In this document: positions 26,421 through 35,542 of the stretch, piece after piece
How the letters are laid out: each line of letters starts with the position of its first letter
Numbering within the stretch: the stretch's first letter is position 1
DNA from: Glaciecola sp. XM2
Lineage (GTDB): Bacteria; Pseudomonadota; Gammaproteobacteria; Enterobacterales; Alteromonadaceae
Length of the DNA: 64,000 nt
Assembly: GCF_018595715.1 (NCBI RefSeq)
Contig: NZ_JAHEOJ010000020.1
Coordinates: 124,001-188,000, forward strand
Direction: 5' to 3'
Program-made: the position numbers and the translations under genes
Notes under the pieces: generated by a model
The model's database searches: none
The model's input: the letters and a program-made list of their open reading frames with translations, nothing else
Told to the model about the DNA's origin: nothing

Positions 26421-29204
26421 ATGAAAATCAAAGGTCACATGAATAGCAAGTTATTAGCGCTAGGGAAACTGGCTGGAGCCGGTTTATTAACCCTGAGTTT
26501 AGTCGCATGTTCCGGTAAAACCGCCGATGAACATATTCAAGAAGCATTGGTGTTTGCTGAGCAAGGAGATAATGCTGCCGCTATCGTAGAATTGAAAAAT
26601 GCGGTGCAACAAGAGCCAACACTCGCATTAGCGCGATATGAACTAGGTCGCATTTATTTGCAAACAAATGATTTTCAATCGGCAGAAAAAGAACTATCGC
26701 GTGCGCTTGAACTTGGCTACCCGGCCGACCAGATTATTCCCATGCTAAGTGAAGCATATCAGCGCACGGGGGCAAATGTTGCTTTATCAGAGCTTGATTT
26801 AGAAGAGCTTAGCTTAACCCCTGAACAACGCATGGAAACGAACTTCCGCAAGCTACAGGCGCTTTTACAATTAGAAAAAACTGAGGAAGCCCGAGCGTTG
26901 ATAGAGCAAGCCGCTACGGAAGAATCTACCTCAGTATTTAAAGGCTTGATTGCCGCGCATGAGAACGTGCTAGACAGTGATTTTGCCGGTGCATTAGCAC
27001 AAGCACAGGTGTTGTATGAGGCTGCACCGTTAAATCGCGACGTACTTTCGTTTACCGCACGCCTATATATGCTCAACGACCAACCAGAGCAAGCTGCATC
27101 AATGTATGAAGACTATGTGAAGGTGGCGGTTGATGACATACAGGCCAAATTTGCGTTAGCAAACATGCTCGTTGAGCAAGGCCAAATGTCTAGAGCAGAG
27201 GTTTATGTAGATGAGTTAATGGCAGTAAACGATACCAACCCACTTTTAAATCAACTTAAAGGCGTGATCAGGGCTGCGGACAACGATTATGCCAATGCGT
27301 TAGCCTTTAGTGAAAAAGCAATTCAAGCGGGCCGGAACGATCCAACCATACGTCTCGTAGCGGGTTTTTCTTCCTATCAATTAGGTGAGTTTGAAAAAGC
27401 GGTAGGGCATCTTTCATTTATTGCCTCGTTATTGCCTGATGGCCACCCTGGACTAAGAATTTTAGCTGCGAGTCAATTACAAACTGACATGAATGCGGAT
27501 GCCGGTGAGGTGCTTTCGCGCATTGACAATGTATCTGCAGCGGACGCCAGTTTGTTCTCACGCGCCGGATTTGAGCTACTTCAAGAGGGCGATGTAGATG
27601 CCGCTCGTCAAATTATTGAGCAGGCAGATAAAATCAGCGAAAGTGCTGATGACCTTACACGCTTAGGTGTACTGAAGTTATCGCTCAATGATATTGAGGG
27701 TCTGATTGACTTACAACAAGCTGTTGAAAAAGCCCCTGAATCGGTGACTGCAAGAACAACCCTTGCCTCGGCGTATTTAAGCACCGAGCAATACGATAAT
27801 GCAATGGACCTAGCGAAAGAATGGCAGCTTAATGCTCCAAACGATGTTGAAGGTTATTTGTTAGAAGTTGAAGTGCACCAAAGACTTGAAGCATTTGATG
27901 AGGCTACTGAGGTCCTCTCGAAGGCTGAGGCGCTTGCGCCTAACAATACCGCTGTGTCGGTTTCTAAGATCCGACTGCTTTTGCGTCAAAACAAAACTGA
28001 AGAAGCGGAGGTCGCAACCAATGAGTTGCTTGCAATAGAGCCAACAAATGTGACCGGGCTCGCCAGCTTTTTCGCAATAAAACAGACCCAAGGTAACGTT
28101 GAACAGGGGCTTGTTCGTCTGCAACAAGCATACGACAGTGACTCAAGCAATCCTTCGATAGCGATTTTGGTGGGTAGAGCAGCCTTAGCTGCAAATGACC
28201 CGACCTTGAGTGCTCAAGTGCTAAAAAGTATTACTCCTAACCGCTCAGCACCGAGTGAATATTGGCCGCTAAATGGCGCAGCCTTGCTACGCAATAATCA
28301 AGTGGATGAAGCGCTAAGTCATTATGAAACATGGCTTGATCTATACCCGATGCAGCAAGACGCTGCCTTGGGACAGTTACTTATCCTTGATGGTCAAGGA
28401 CGTTTTGAGCAAGCGCTCAATTTGACGAATGACTTCTTGGCCCGCAAAAACGATTTGCAAATGACCTTTATGCAGGCTTATTTTTATGCCATGAACAGAG
28501 ATTTTGTCAGTGCAAAGGCTCGACTTGAGCAGATTGAAGAGCGTTATCAACCCCTACCGTTTTTGCGCGGAGTGAAAGCTCGGGTAGCTTTGTCTGAAGG
28601 TCGTGCAACCGACGCTATCGACGATGCTTTAGCCGCTTATGAACAAAGCAAAAGCACGAATAACGTATTTTTGTTGGTAGAAACATTCCGTCAAGCGGGT
28701 GACGAAGAGCGTTTATATGAGATTCTGAATCAACATATGGCGGAGCGTCCTAATGATCTAAGAGCCAAAATGGTCTTGGCTGAAATACAGATTGAACGAG
28801 ATTCTAACTCTGCTATTGAGACATATACCGCGATGTTAGAATCAACCCCTAACAACTTTGTTGTGCTCAATAACTTAGCCTATTTATTGATGCAGGATGG
28901 CGATCTCGCAAACGCTGAAGAATATGCACAACGTGCGTATGGCATACGTCCAGACAGCGTACCAACGGCAGATACTTATGCTCAAGTGTTAGTCAAACAA
29001 GCTCGATATGAAGATGCGGTTGAGATCTACAACAAAGTCATGAGTGACGACGTTCAAAACGAAGAAATTGTACTCAACTATATTGATGCACTTTTTCGTA
29101 ATGGCTCTACGGTTATCGCCAAGAGACGCCTCGAGGAGCGCACATTTGCCGACCCTGAGTCACTGTCTCGTGTAGAGGCCATTAAAGCTGAGTTTAACTT
29201 GTAG
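26421..29204 (+). CDS. prsT: PEP-CTERM system TPR-repeat lipoprotein (PrsT-like)
   Basis: 927 residues, the length expected for PrsT (about 900). The N-terminus is a lipoprotein signal with a LVAC lipobox (Cys about residue 30), so it is a lipid-anchored periplasmic protein. Almost all the rest is tetratricopeptide repeats: 'NAAAIVELKNAVQQEPTLALARYELGRIYLQTNDFQSAEKELSRALELG' is the diagnostic first pair. A ribosome site AAGGGAG lies 6 bases before the ATG. PrsT is known as a marker of the exosortase/PEP-CTERM sorting and exopolysaccharide system, where it probably takes part in polymer export. The exosortase and its PrsK/PrsR regulators are not in the window. A PEP-CTERM protein occurs at 46 kb. 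Confidence 0.9.
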   Translation: MKIKGHMNSKLLALGKLAGAGLLTLSLVACSGKTADEHIQEALVFAEQGDNAAAIVELKNAVQQEPTLALARYELGRIYLQTNDFQSAEKELSRALELGYPADQIIPMLSEAYQRTGANVALSELDLEELSLTPEQRMETNFRKLQALLQLEKTEEARALIEQAATEESTSVFKGLIAAHENVLDSDFAGALAQAQVLYEAAPLNRDVLSFTARLYMLNDQPEQAASMYEDYVKVAVDDIQAKFALANMLVEQGQMSRAEVYVDELMAVNDTNPLLNQLKGVIRAADNDYANALAFSEKAIQAGRNDPTIRLVAGFSSYQLGEFEKAVGHLSFIASLLPDGHPGLRILAASQLQTDMNADAGEVLSRIDNVSAADASLFSRAGFELLQEGDVDAARQIIEQADKISESADDLTRLGVLKLSLNDIEGLIDLQQAVEKAPESVTARTTLASAYLSTEQYDNAMDLAKEWQLNAPNDVEGYLLEVEVHQRLEAFDEATEVLSKAEALAPNNTAVSVSKIRLLLRQNKTEEAEVATNELLAIEPTNVTGLASFFAIKQTQGNVEQGLVRLQQAYDSDSSNPSIAILVGRAALAANDPTLSAQVLKSITPNRSAPSEYWPLNGAALLRNNQVDEALSHYETWLDLYPMQQDAALGQLLILDGQGRFEQALNLTNDFLARKNDLQMTFMQAYFYAMNRDFVSAKARLEQIEERYQPLPFLRGVKARVALSEGRATDAIDDALAAYEQSKSTNNVFLLVETFRQAGDEERLYEILNQHMAERPNDLRAKMVLAEIQIERDSNSAIETYTAMLESTPNNFVVLNNLAYLLMQDGDLANAEEYAQRAYGIRPDSVPTADTYAQVLVKQARYEDAVEIYNKVMSDDVQNEEIVLNYIDALFRNGSTVIAKRRLEERTFADPESLSRVEAIKAEFNL

Positions 29205-29225
29205 TAAGCACAATTTAACCCATTC

Positions 29226-29257
29226 ACTGGCCCGTATTTTTCGGGCCAGTTTTGTCT
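29226..29257 (+). terminator. rho-independent terminator after the TPR lipoprotein gene
   Basis: Stem ACTGGCCCG (29226-29234) / CGGGCCAGT (29242-29250), 7-base loop, followed by TTTTGTCTT; 21 bases after the stop codon. Confidence 0.88.
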
Positions 29258-29276
29258 TAGGTGAACAAAAAACAAC

Positions 29277-30110
29277 ATGCTAGAGCAAATGCACAAGGGC
29301 CTGATCAGGCTTCGCCATAATAAAGCGTTTGAGCTTTTCGTTATCGCCGTAATTATTGTTTCTGCCCTAGAAATTGGTGCAAAGACCTTTCCTTTGAGTC
29401 CAACTGGCGTGTTGATTACCCAGTATATGGATGTATTTATCACCATGTTTTTCTTAATCGAAATCACTATTCGATTTATTGCAGAAGAACGAAAAAAGGA
29501 CTTTTTTAAATCTGCTTGGAACGTATTTGACACTTTGGTGGTAGTCATCAGCCTGATCCCAATTGATGAGTCGGAGATGGCCTTGTTGGCGCGACTAATT
29601 CGCATCTTTAGGGTACTTAGGATGATATCCATCGTCCCTGAGCTCAGAGTGTTGATCAACTCTTTGTTAATTGCATTACCGCGCTTAGGTTACGTTGTGC
29701 TCCTAATGTTTATCATTTTCTATATTTACGGCGCAATCGGGTCGTTTTTGTTTAATGAAATTAACCCAGTATTGTGGGGCAATATCGCCATTTCGATGTT
29801 GACGCTCTTTAGGGTAATGACCTTCGAGGATTGGACCGACATCCAGTACGAGACCATGGAGGTGTATCCGATGAGCTGGATTTTCTACATCACCTTCATC
29901 TTTTTCACGGCGTTTGCTTTTTTAAACATGGTGATTGGTATTGTAGTAGGCGTTATGGAAGAGGAGCATACGAAGGAACGTGAGAAAGGTCAGCCCTCTT
30001 TGGCAGATATACAGCAGCAAATTGCACAGCTTTCGCTGCAATTACAAACGCTTCAAGAAAGTAAATCGGAAGTTAACCCTGCTCCCGCAGGAAATAAAAA
30101 AGGCACTTAA
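29277..30110 (+). CDS. voltage-gated cation channel of the bacterial NaChBac/ion-transporter family
   Basis: 277 residues, six transmembrane segments (S1-S6) and a cytoplasmic tail. S4 carries four arginines at three-residue spacing (Arg106, 109, 112, 115: RLIRIFRVLR). The pore loop is TFEDWTD (182-188), the position of TLESWAS in NaChBac. The extra acidic residues (Asp185, Asp188) resemble those that make engineered bacterial channels calcium-selective, so it may pass Ca2+ as well as or instead of Na+. S6 is followed by an acidic/basic neck and a coiled coil ('DIQQQIAQLSLQLQTLQ', about 241-257) expected to hold the tetramer. It follows the TPR gene's terminator and converges on tolC. Confidence 0.9.
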   Translation: MLEQMHKGLIRLRHNKAFELFVIAVIIVSALEIGAKTFPLSPTGVLITQYMDVFITMFFLIEITIRFIAEERKKDFFKSAWNVFDTLVVVISLIPIDESEMALLARLIRIFRVLRMISIVPELRVLINSLLIALPRLGYVVLLMFIIFYIYGAIGSFLFNEINPVLWGNIAISMLTLFRVMTFEDWTDIQYETMEVYPMSWIFYITFIFFTAFAFLNMVIGIVVGVMEEEHTKEREKGQPSLADIQQQIAQLSLQLQTLQESKSEVNPAPAGNKKGT

Positions 30111-30126
30111 TCACTTAAGTGCCTTT
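30093..30126 (-). terminator. terminator of tolC, overlapping the end of the ion-channel gene
   Basis: Stem AAAGGCACTTA (30099-30109) / TAAGTGCCTTT (30116-30126), 6-base loop. The A run at 30095-30101 gives a U run on the minus strand. It contains the stop codon of the plus-strand channel gene and may stop both transcripts. Confidence 0.8.
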
Positions 30127-30144
30127 ACGATGCTGCGATATTGA

Positions 30145-31554
30145 TTATGAGGCTGGTTGTCCAGCCGGGGCTAATGCTCGGTTAATCGCAATAAGATCGT
30201 CTTCTGTTAGCGTACCAGCCGATTGCTTGAGGCTGATGATTGATGCTATGAAAGTGTATCTCGCGTCGGCTAGATTACGACGAGCGTCGAACAAGTTACG
30301 CGTGCTGTTTAACACGTCTACAATCGTACGTGTGCCTACATCAAAACCTGCTTCTGTTGCCTGTAATGCAGACTCCGCAGATACCACGGATTGCTCAAGT
30401 GCGCGTATGGTAGAAATAGAGGCTTTCACATCGTTAAATGAACTGCGCACTAAGCGCACTGTTTGGCGATATGTTAATTCTAAATTCTCACTTGCCACGA
30501 CGTAGTTCGCTCTTGCGCGTTCTGTGCTAGCAGAGACGATTCCGCCTTGATAAATCGGTACATTCAACGTAATACCTACACTGCGACTGTCAAGCGCAGG
30601 CGGTTCGTTGATGATAGGGTCAACAGCCAGACCGGTTGTTGGGTCGATTCGGTCAATAGTGGTTTCTGACCGATTATCATTGATATCGTAAGAACCACGT
30701 AAAGCTAAGGTTGGATAATACCCAGAGCGCGCAATGTCGATATCTTCTTTGGCAATGTCTTTAGCAAATCGTTGCGCCAATAACGCTAAGTTGCTATCGG
30801 TGGCGGTTTCTAACCACTGATTAACGTCTGCTGGTTGCGGTTGCACCGCATCAAACTTTTGCGTGTCGAGTACAAAAATGCGGTCATGGTACTTACCCGT
30901 GATTTCACGAAGCTCTTCTAAACGCAGCTCAACTAGGTTTTCAGCACGAATTTGTCTTGCGACTGTGTTATCGAAGTTAGCCTGAGCTTCATGCACATCA
31001 GTGATTGCGGTGAGGCCGACTTCAAAACGCTGCTGAGTTTGCTCGAGTTGTCTTTCAATGGCACGAAGCTCTGCTTTTACGAAAACTACGTTATCTTGTT
31101 CACGCAGCACCGCTAAATATGCATTAACGGTTCTGGCCATAAGACCTTGAAGGGTAGATGCTAGTTGCGCGTCGCTTTGTTGTGCCACTAATTCCGCGCG
31201 ATCTAAGTTGACCCAATTTGCGTGGTCATACAATGACATTGTTAAATCAATACCGTAGTTTAAGGACTGAGAATTATTATCCCCTCGGATGTCAATAACT
31301 TGGCTTTCCCCAACAAATTGTTGGTCAAACAGCTCTCGAGAAGAATCGCTATATGAGACGCTACCTGTAATTTGAGGTAAAAGAGAGGCGCGAGAAATGT
31401 CTATACCCGTATACGCTGCATTTTTTTGAGCTTCAGCGCGATTAATCAGTGGGTCGTTCTCTAGTGCCAATTGATACACTGACATCAGATCGTCTGCGAA
31501 TGCATTTGCAGATAGCGTGGCACCGATTAATAAGGTTAATAAGGTTTTTTTCAT
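30145..31554 (-). CDS. tolC: TolC-family outer-membrane efflux/secretion channel
   Basis: About 469 residues from the ATG at 31554; a TTG two codons upstream is less likely. Signal peptide MKKTLLTLLIGATLSANAFA. Two homologous OEP halves follow (about 25-215 and 235-430) with the typical 'SLLPQITGSVSYS' first strand, 'RAELVAQQSDAQLASTLQGLMARTVNAYLAVLREQD' coiled helix, 'GLTAITDVHEAQANFD' and 'GTRTIVDVLNSTRNLFDARRNLADARY' near the end. The trimer makes the exit duct used by type I exporters and RND pumps; it may serve the peptide exporter at 11.7-15.2 kb. It is divergent from nudF, as in many gammaproteobacteria. Confidence 0.94.
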   Translation of the reverse strand: MKKTLLTLLIGATLSANAFADDLMSVYQLALENDPLINRAEAQKNAAYTGIDISRASLLPQITGSVSYSDSSRELFDQQFVGESQVIDIRGDNNSQSLNYGIDLTMSLYDHANWVNLDRAELVAQQSDAQLASTLQGLMARTVNAYLAVLREQDNVVFVKAELRAIERQLEQTQQRFEVGLTAITDVHEAQANFDNTVARQIRAENLVELRLEELREITGKYHDRIFVLDTQKFDAVQPQPADVNQWLETATDSNLALLAQRFAKDIAKEDIDIARSGYYPTLALRGSYDINDNRSETTIDRIDPTTGLAVDPIINEPPALDSRSVGITLNVPIYQGGIVSASTERARANYVVASENLELTYRQTVRLVRSSFNDVKASISTIRALEQSVVSAESALQATEAGFDVGTRTIVDVLNSTRNLFDARRNLADARYTFIASIISLKQSAGTLTEDDLIAINRALAPAGQPAS

Positions 31555-31747
31555 TGGCAAACGCCCTAATATTAAATTTGAGAATATGATCTTGTTGCGA
31601 TTAGTGTAGTTTATACATGCATAATGTCACAGCAATTGCATGTAAGAATTTGCGCGCAAGTGTAACAGAATGTAATGAGCCGCAAAAACTAAGTTGCTAT
31701 TGTAACGATTAAATTAACGCTCGTATCGTCGAAAGGATCAAAACTAC

Positions 31748-32365
31748 ATGTCAAACTTCAGTAGAAAGGATGTAACCACGCACCGCCGTGAAAGCGTATT
31801 TGAAGGTTTTTTTAAAATGGTGCGTTATCAGTTCACGCATAAGAAATATGATGGCAGTCAAAGTGAGCTCGTTACGCGAGAAGTCTTTGAGCGAGGGCAT
31901 GCAGTAGCCGTATTGCCTTATGATCCAGTGCTAAATGAGTTCGTACTTATCGAGCAGTTTCGATATCCGGCGCTTGCGACAACTGATGACCCATGGCTGA
32001 TTGAAGTCATTGCAGGGATTATTGAAGAGGGTGAAGATGAACCGGACGTATGCGTGCGAGAGGCAAAAGAAGAAGGCAATATAGACATCTTTAATCTTGT
32101 CAAAGTACTTAGTTATCTGTCTAGCCCTGGTGGCACAACAGAGAGGCTGCATATTTATGTTGCGCAGGTAGATGCGAGTAATGCCTCTGGTGTTCATGGT
32201 TTAGAAAATGAAGCCGAAGACATAAGGGTATGCCGAGTAAAAGAAGCAGAGGCCAGACAATGGCTTGCTGAAGGTAAAATTGACAACGCGGCGGCCATAA
32301 TTGCTTTACAATGGTTTTATCTCAACAAGGAAGATTTATTGGCACGCTGGGAAGCATTAGCCTAA
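31748..32365 (+). CDS. nudF: NudF, ADP-ribose diphosphatase (Nudix)
   Basis: 205 residues. The Nudix box is GIIEEGEDEPDVCVREAKEE at about 96-115, matching G-x5-E-x7-RE-xx-EE; the closing glycine is displaced (EEGNI rather than EExG), which should not touch the metal-binding glutamates. Upstream 'VLIEQFRYPA' and downstream 'LSSPGGTTERLHIYVA' are typical for ADP-ribose pyrophosphatases. It hydrolyses ADP-ribose to AMP and ribose-5-phosphate in the cytoplasm. It is the first gene of the nudF-yqiB-yqiA-parE group; AAAGGA lies about 10 bases before the ATG. Confidence 0.93.
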   Translation: MSNFSRKDVTTHRRESVFEGFFKMVRYQFTHKKYDGSQSELVTREVFERGHAVAVLPYDPVLNEFVLIEQFRYPALATTDDPWLIEVIAGIIEEGEDEPDVCVREAKEEGNIDIFNLVKVLSYLSSPGGTTERLHIYVAQVDASNASGVHGLENEAEDIRVCRVKEAEARQWLAEGKIDNAAAIIALQWFYLNKEDLLARWEALA

Positions 32366-32371
32366 ATAGGA

Positions 32372-32806
32372 ATGAAGTTGAAACGACGTTACGTGCCACA
32401 TTTACCCACCATTCTCGCTATTTGCGAGAACAACTATGTGTGCATGTTAAAACTTTTGCCCGACTGCGATAGCGAAGATTTGTCGTATGAGTTCAGTATT
32501 AGCAAAGACCTTGTATACAAGATTCAGATCATAGCATCGACGCCCTACACGAGCACTTTAGAAATGTCGCAGGTGAGTGCAAATACGCCTAAATATTTAA
32601 GCCCGACCATGGTTGTGCGGTTGTACCATGATGCAAAAGTGGCCGAAGTGCTTGAGTCGCAGCGCACCGCGCAGCTTCAGCCGGTATACGAGTACCCTAA
32701 TTTGAATATGCATCAGCGCAATGAAAAATTTCTGGTGAACGTCTTTTTAGCGGAGTGGCTGCATTTTTGTTTAACGCAGCGCATTGAGACCACCACCTCA
32801 AATTAA
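32372..32806 (+). CDS. yqiB: DUF1249 family protein (YqiB)
   Basis: 144 residues, small cytoplasmic protein of unknown biochemical role. It is recognised by 'CENNYVCMLKLLPD' and the C-terminal 'MHQRNEKFLVNVFLAEWLHFCL', both typical of E. coli YqiB-like proteins, and by its fixed place after nudF (6-base gap). The cpdA gene that often follows is missing here; yqiA comes next. Confidence 0.88.
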   Translation: MKLKRRYVPHLPTILAICENNYVCMLKLLPDCDSEDLSYEFSISKDLVYKIQIIASTPYTSTLEMSQVSANTPKYLSPTMVVRLYHDAKVAEVLESQRTAQLQPVYEYPNLNMHQRNEKFLVNVFLAEWLHFCLTQRIETTTSN

Positions 32807-32842
32807 ACCATTATTTTATCTGCACCACTAAAAAGGACTTAT

Positions 32843-33427
32843 ATGCAGCATTTGGTATATTTACACGGATTTTTAAGCTCACCCCAATCAGAAAAAGCGC
32901 AGCAGACTGAAGCATTTGCAGCAAAGCACTACCCTTATCTGAATCTTCATATTCCCCAGCTATCAGGTGATATTGTAAAAGCAGTCGATAAAATTGATGC
33001 GCTGCTTAACACGCTACCTCAAGGCAAGCTTGCCTTTATTGGCAGTTCCATGGGCGGTTTTCTATCCACATATTTTGTTGAAAAATATGCGTCAAAATTT
33101 GATGCCCGCGCGGTGCTAATTAACCCTGCGGTTGCGCCATATAATCTCTTAAGTGATTATATTGGAGACCACCAAAATCCTTATTCGCAAGAACGCTTTA
33201 CCATTGCGCCTCAAAGCATTAAAAATATTCACGACTATTACGTGGCGACCCTTAATCACCCAAGCCGATTTAAAGTCCTGTTACAAACTGACGACGAAAC
33301 GTTAGATTACAGACTCGCTGTTGAATATTATAGGGGAGCGAATATGACGATAGAAGCCGGCGGTAATCATAGCTTTGTTAATTATGAGCGTCACTTGGCA
33401 GATATTTTTGCGTTTTTTATACGTTAA
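32843..33427 (+). CDS. yqiA: YqiA-type esterase (alpha/beta hydrolase)
   Basis: 194 residues. 'LVYLHGFLSSPQSEKAQQ' gives the oxyanion strand, 'AFIGSSMGGFLSTYF' carries nucleophile Ser71 within GSSMGG, and the catalytic Asp and His come near 'LLQTDDETLDYR' and 'GGNHSFVNYERH'. Size and motifs match the YqiA/UPF0227 esterases. AAAGGA lies 8 bases before the ATG. It stands directly before parE as in E. coli, separated by 213 bases that hold nested palindromes. Confidence 0.93.
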   Translation: MQHLVYLHGFLSSPQSEKAQQTEAFAAKHYPYLNLHIPQLSGDIVKAVDKIDALLNTLPQGKLAFIGSSMGGFLSTYFVEKYASKFDARAVLINPAVAPYNLLSDYIGDHQNPYSQERFTIAPQSIKNIHDYYVATLNHPSRFKVLLQTDDETLDYRLAVEYYRGANMTIEAGGNHSFVNYERHLADIFAFFIR

Positions 33428-33524
33428 TTCCTGAGAGTTTCCGCGTATCAATCGCGTCTGTTATGGCGCGCTATTCATTACGTCATCGAACACAAGTTAA
33501 AATTGCCTGTAAGGTGGCACCTTG

Positions 33525-33588
33525 ATACTATGCTAGTCATCAGCGACGCCTTGACTCATGTGTATGAGTTCACGTACTAGCATGGTAT
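33525..33588. repeat. nested inverted repeats between yqiA and parE
   Basis: Outer arms ATACTATGCTAGT (33525-33537) and ACTAGCATGGTAT (33576-33588) pair with one mismatch. Inside them lies a second perfect palindrome ACTCAT (33554-33559) / ATGAGT (33564-33569) with a 4-base loop. There is no U run. It may form a cruciform or a long 5'-leader structure for parE. Confidence 0.6.
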
Positions 33589-33640
33589 GACGGGGCGACA
33601 GCACCTTATTCCTACAAAAATAAAAACGAAGCGCTAAAGC

Positions 33641-35533
33641 ATGAGTAATCAATATAATTCAGATGCAATTGAAGTCTTAAACGGTCTAGAGCCGGTCAAA
33701 CGCCGTCCTGGTATGTATACCGACACCACTCGACCGAACCATCTTAGTCAAGAGGTCATTGATAACAGCGTTGATGAGGCGCTTGCTGGCCATGCGACCA
33801 CTATCAAAGTGATTTTGCATCAAGATCAGTCGCTAGAAGTGATTGATGATGGGCGTGGCATGCCAGTCGACATCCATCCTGAAGAGAAAATCTCAGGTGT
33901 TGAGCTTATTATGACTAAGCTGCATGCTGGAGGTAAGTTTTCGAATAAAAACTATGAATATTCAGGCGGTTTGCACGGCGTCGGTATTTCTGTGGTGAAC
34001 GCTCTGTCATCGCGTGTTGAAGTGACAATTAGGCGCGACGGTCAGGTCTATCAAGTGGCGTTTGCTCACGGCGATAAGATTGAAGATCTTCAGGTCATCG
34101 ACACCTGTGGTAAGCGCAATACCGGTACACGCGTGCACTTTTGGCCCGATGCGAGTTATTTTGACTCAGCAAAGTTTTCGGTCAGCAAACTTTTACATAT
34201 TCTTCGCGCTAAAGCGGTCTTATGCCCTGGTTTACGTATTCGATTTGACAATAAAATCAGTGGTGAGAGCACAGAGTGGTACTTTGAAGATGGATTGAGA
34301 GATTATTTATATCAATCTGTAAAAGACTACGAAACCCTACCAAATGACACGCCTTTTGTTGGCCAGTTTTCAGGCAATGGCGAGGCCGCGGATTGGGCGG
34401 TGATGTGGCTACCAGAGGGCGGTGAACTCGTAACCGAGAGTTACGTTAACCTGATTCCTACAGCTCAAGGCGGAACACACGTCAATGGCTTACGACAAGG
34501 TCTGCTTGATGCTATCCGAGAATTTTGTGAATTTAGAAATCTGTTGCCAAGAGGCATCAAGATTACCGCAGACGATATTTGGGAGCGTTGCTGCTATATA
34601 TTATCGACAAAAATGCACGACCCGCAGTTTGCAGGTCAAACAAAAGAACGCTTGTCATCTCGTCAAGCCTCTGCCTTTGTTTCTGGTGTCGTAAAAGACT
34701 CGTTTAGTTTGTGGCTGAATCAGCATACCGATGTGGCGGAGTTATTAGCTGAGCTATGTATCAATAATGCGCAAAAACGCTTAAGAGCCAGTAAGAAAGT
34801 AGCAAGAAAGAAAGTGACCTCTGGTCCGGCTTTGCCTGGAAAGTTAACCGATTGTTCAACGCAAGATAACGCTCGCTCTGAATTATTTCTAGTGGAGGGT
34901 GACTCGGCAGGAGGCTCTGCAAAACAGGCCAGAGACAGAGAGTTTCAAGCCATCATGCCGCTGCGCGGAAAAATTCTTAATAGTTGGGAAGTGGATTCAT
35001 CGCAGGTATTGGCGTCACAGGAGATCCACGATATATCGGTAGCACTTGGTATTGACCCAGATTCTGAGGACCTTTCGGGTCTGCGCTATGGAAAGATTTG
35101 TATTCTCGCCGATGCTGATTCAGATGGTCTGCATATTGCAACGCTGTTGTGCGCGCTTTTCGTGAAGCATTTTAGAACCCTTGTGGACCAAGGCCACGTC
35201 TATGTTGCAATGCCGCCACTGTTTAGAATTGATATCGGCAAAGAGGTGTATTATGCCCTTGACGAGTCTGAACGACAGGGGATCTTAGATCGCATTGAGG
35301 CTGAGAAAAAGCGTGGTAAGGTAAATGTGCAACGCTTTAAAGGATTAGGTGAGATGAACCCATTACAGCTTAGAGAAACGACGATGGACCCAAATACGCG
35401 CAGACTTGTGCAACTTACCAGTGAAGACGGTGAGAATATGCTCGAGCTGATGGACATGCTGCTAGCCAAAAAACGCTCACCAGATCGCAAGGCTTGGTTA
35501 GAAAGCAAGGGTAATTTAGCAATAGTCGATTGA
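33641..35533 (+). CDS. parE: ParE, DNA topoisomerase IV subunit B
   Basis: 630 residues, full length. The GHKL ATPase has 'DNSVDEALAG' (Asn at the Mg site), 'IDDGRGMPVD' and 'GGLHGVGISVVNAL'. The TOPRIM part has 'LFLVEGDSAGGSAKQARDR', 'PLRGKILNSW' and 'LADADSDGLHI'; the C-terminal end has 'QRFKGLGEMNPLQLRETTMDP'. The GyrB-specific insert is absent, so it is ParE rather than GyrB. It decatenates chromosomes with ParC, which is not in the window. Confidence 0.97.
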   Translation: MSNQYNSDAIEVLNGLEPVKRRPGMYTDTTRPNHLSQEVIDNSVDEALAGHATTIKVILHQDQSLEVIDDGRGMPVDIHPEEKISGVELIMTKLHAGGKFSNKNYEYSGGLHGVGISVVNALSSRVEVTIRRDGQVYQVAFAHGDKIEDLQVIDTCGKRNTGTRVHFWPDASYFDSAKFSVSKLLHILRAKAVLCPGLRIRFDNKISGESTEWYFEDGLRDYLYQSVKDYETLPNDTPFVGQFSGNGEAADWAVMWLPEGGELVTESYVNLIPTAQGGTHVNGLRQGLLDAIREFCEFRNLLPRGIKITADDIWERCCYILSTKMHDPQFAGQTKERLSSRQASAFVSGVVKDSFSLWLNQHTDVAELLAELCINNAQKRLRASKKVARKKVTSGPALPGKLTDCSTQDNARSELFLVEGDSAGGSAKQARDREFQAIMPLRGKILNSWEVDSSQVLASQEIHDISVALGIDPDSEDLSGLRYGKICILADADSDGLHIATLLCALFVKHFRTLVDQGHVYVAMPPLFRIDIGKEVYYALDESERQGILDRIEAEKKRGKVNVQRFKGLGEMNPLQLRETTMDPNTRRLVQLTSEDGENMLELMDMLLAKKRSPDRKAWLESKGNLAIVD

Positions 35534-35542
35534 TAATACAGC

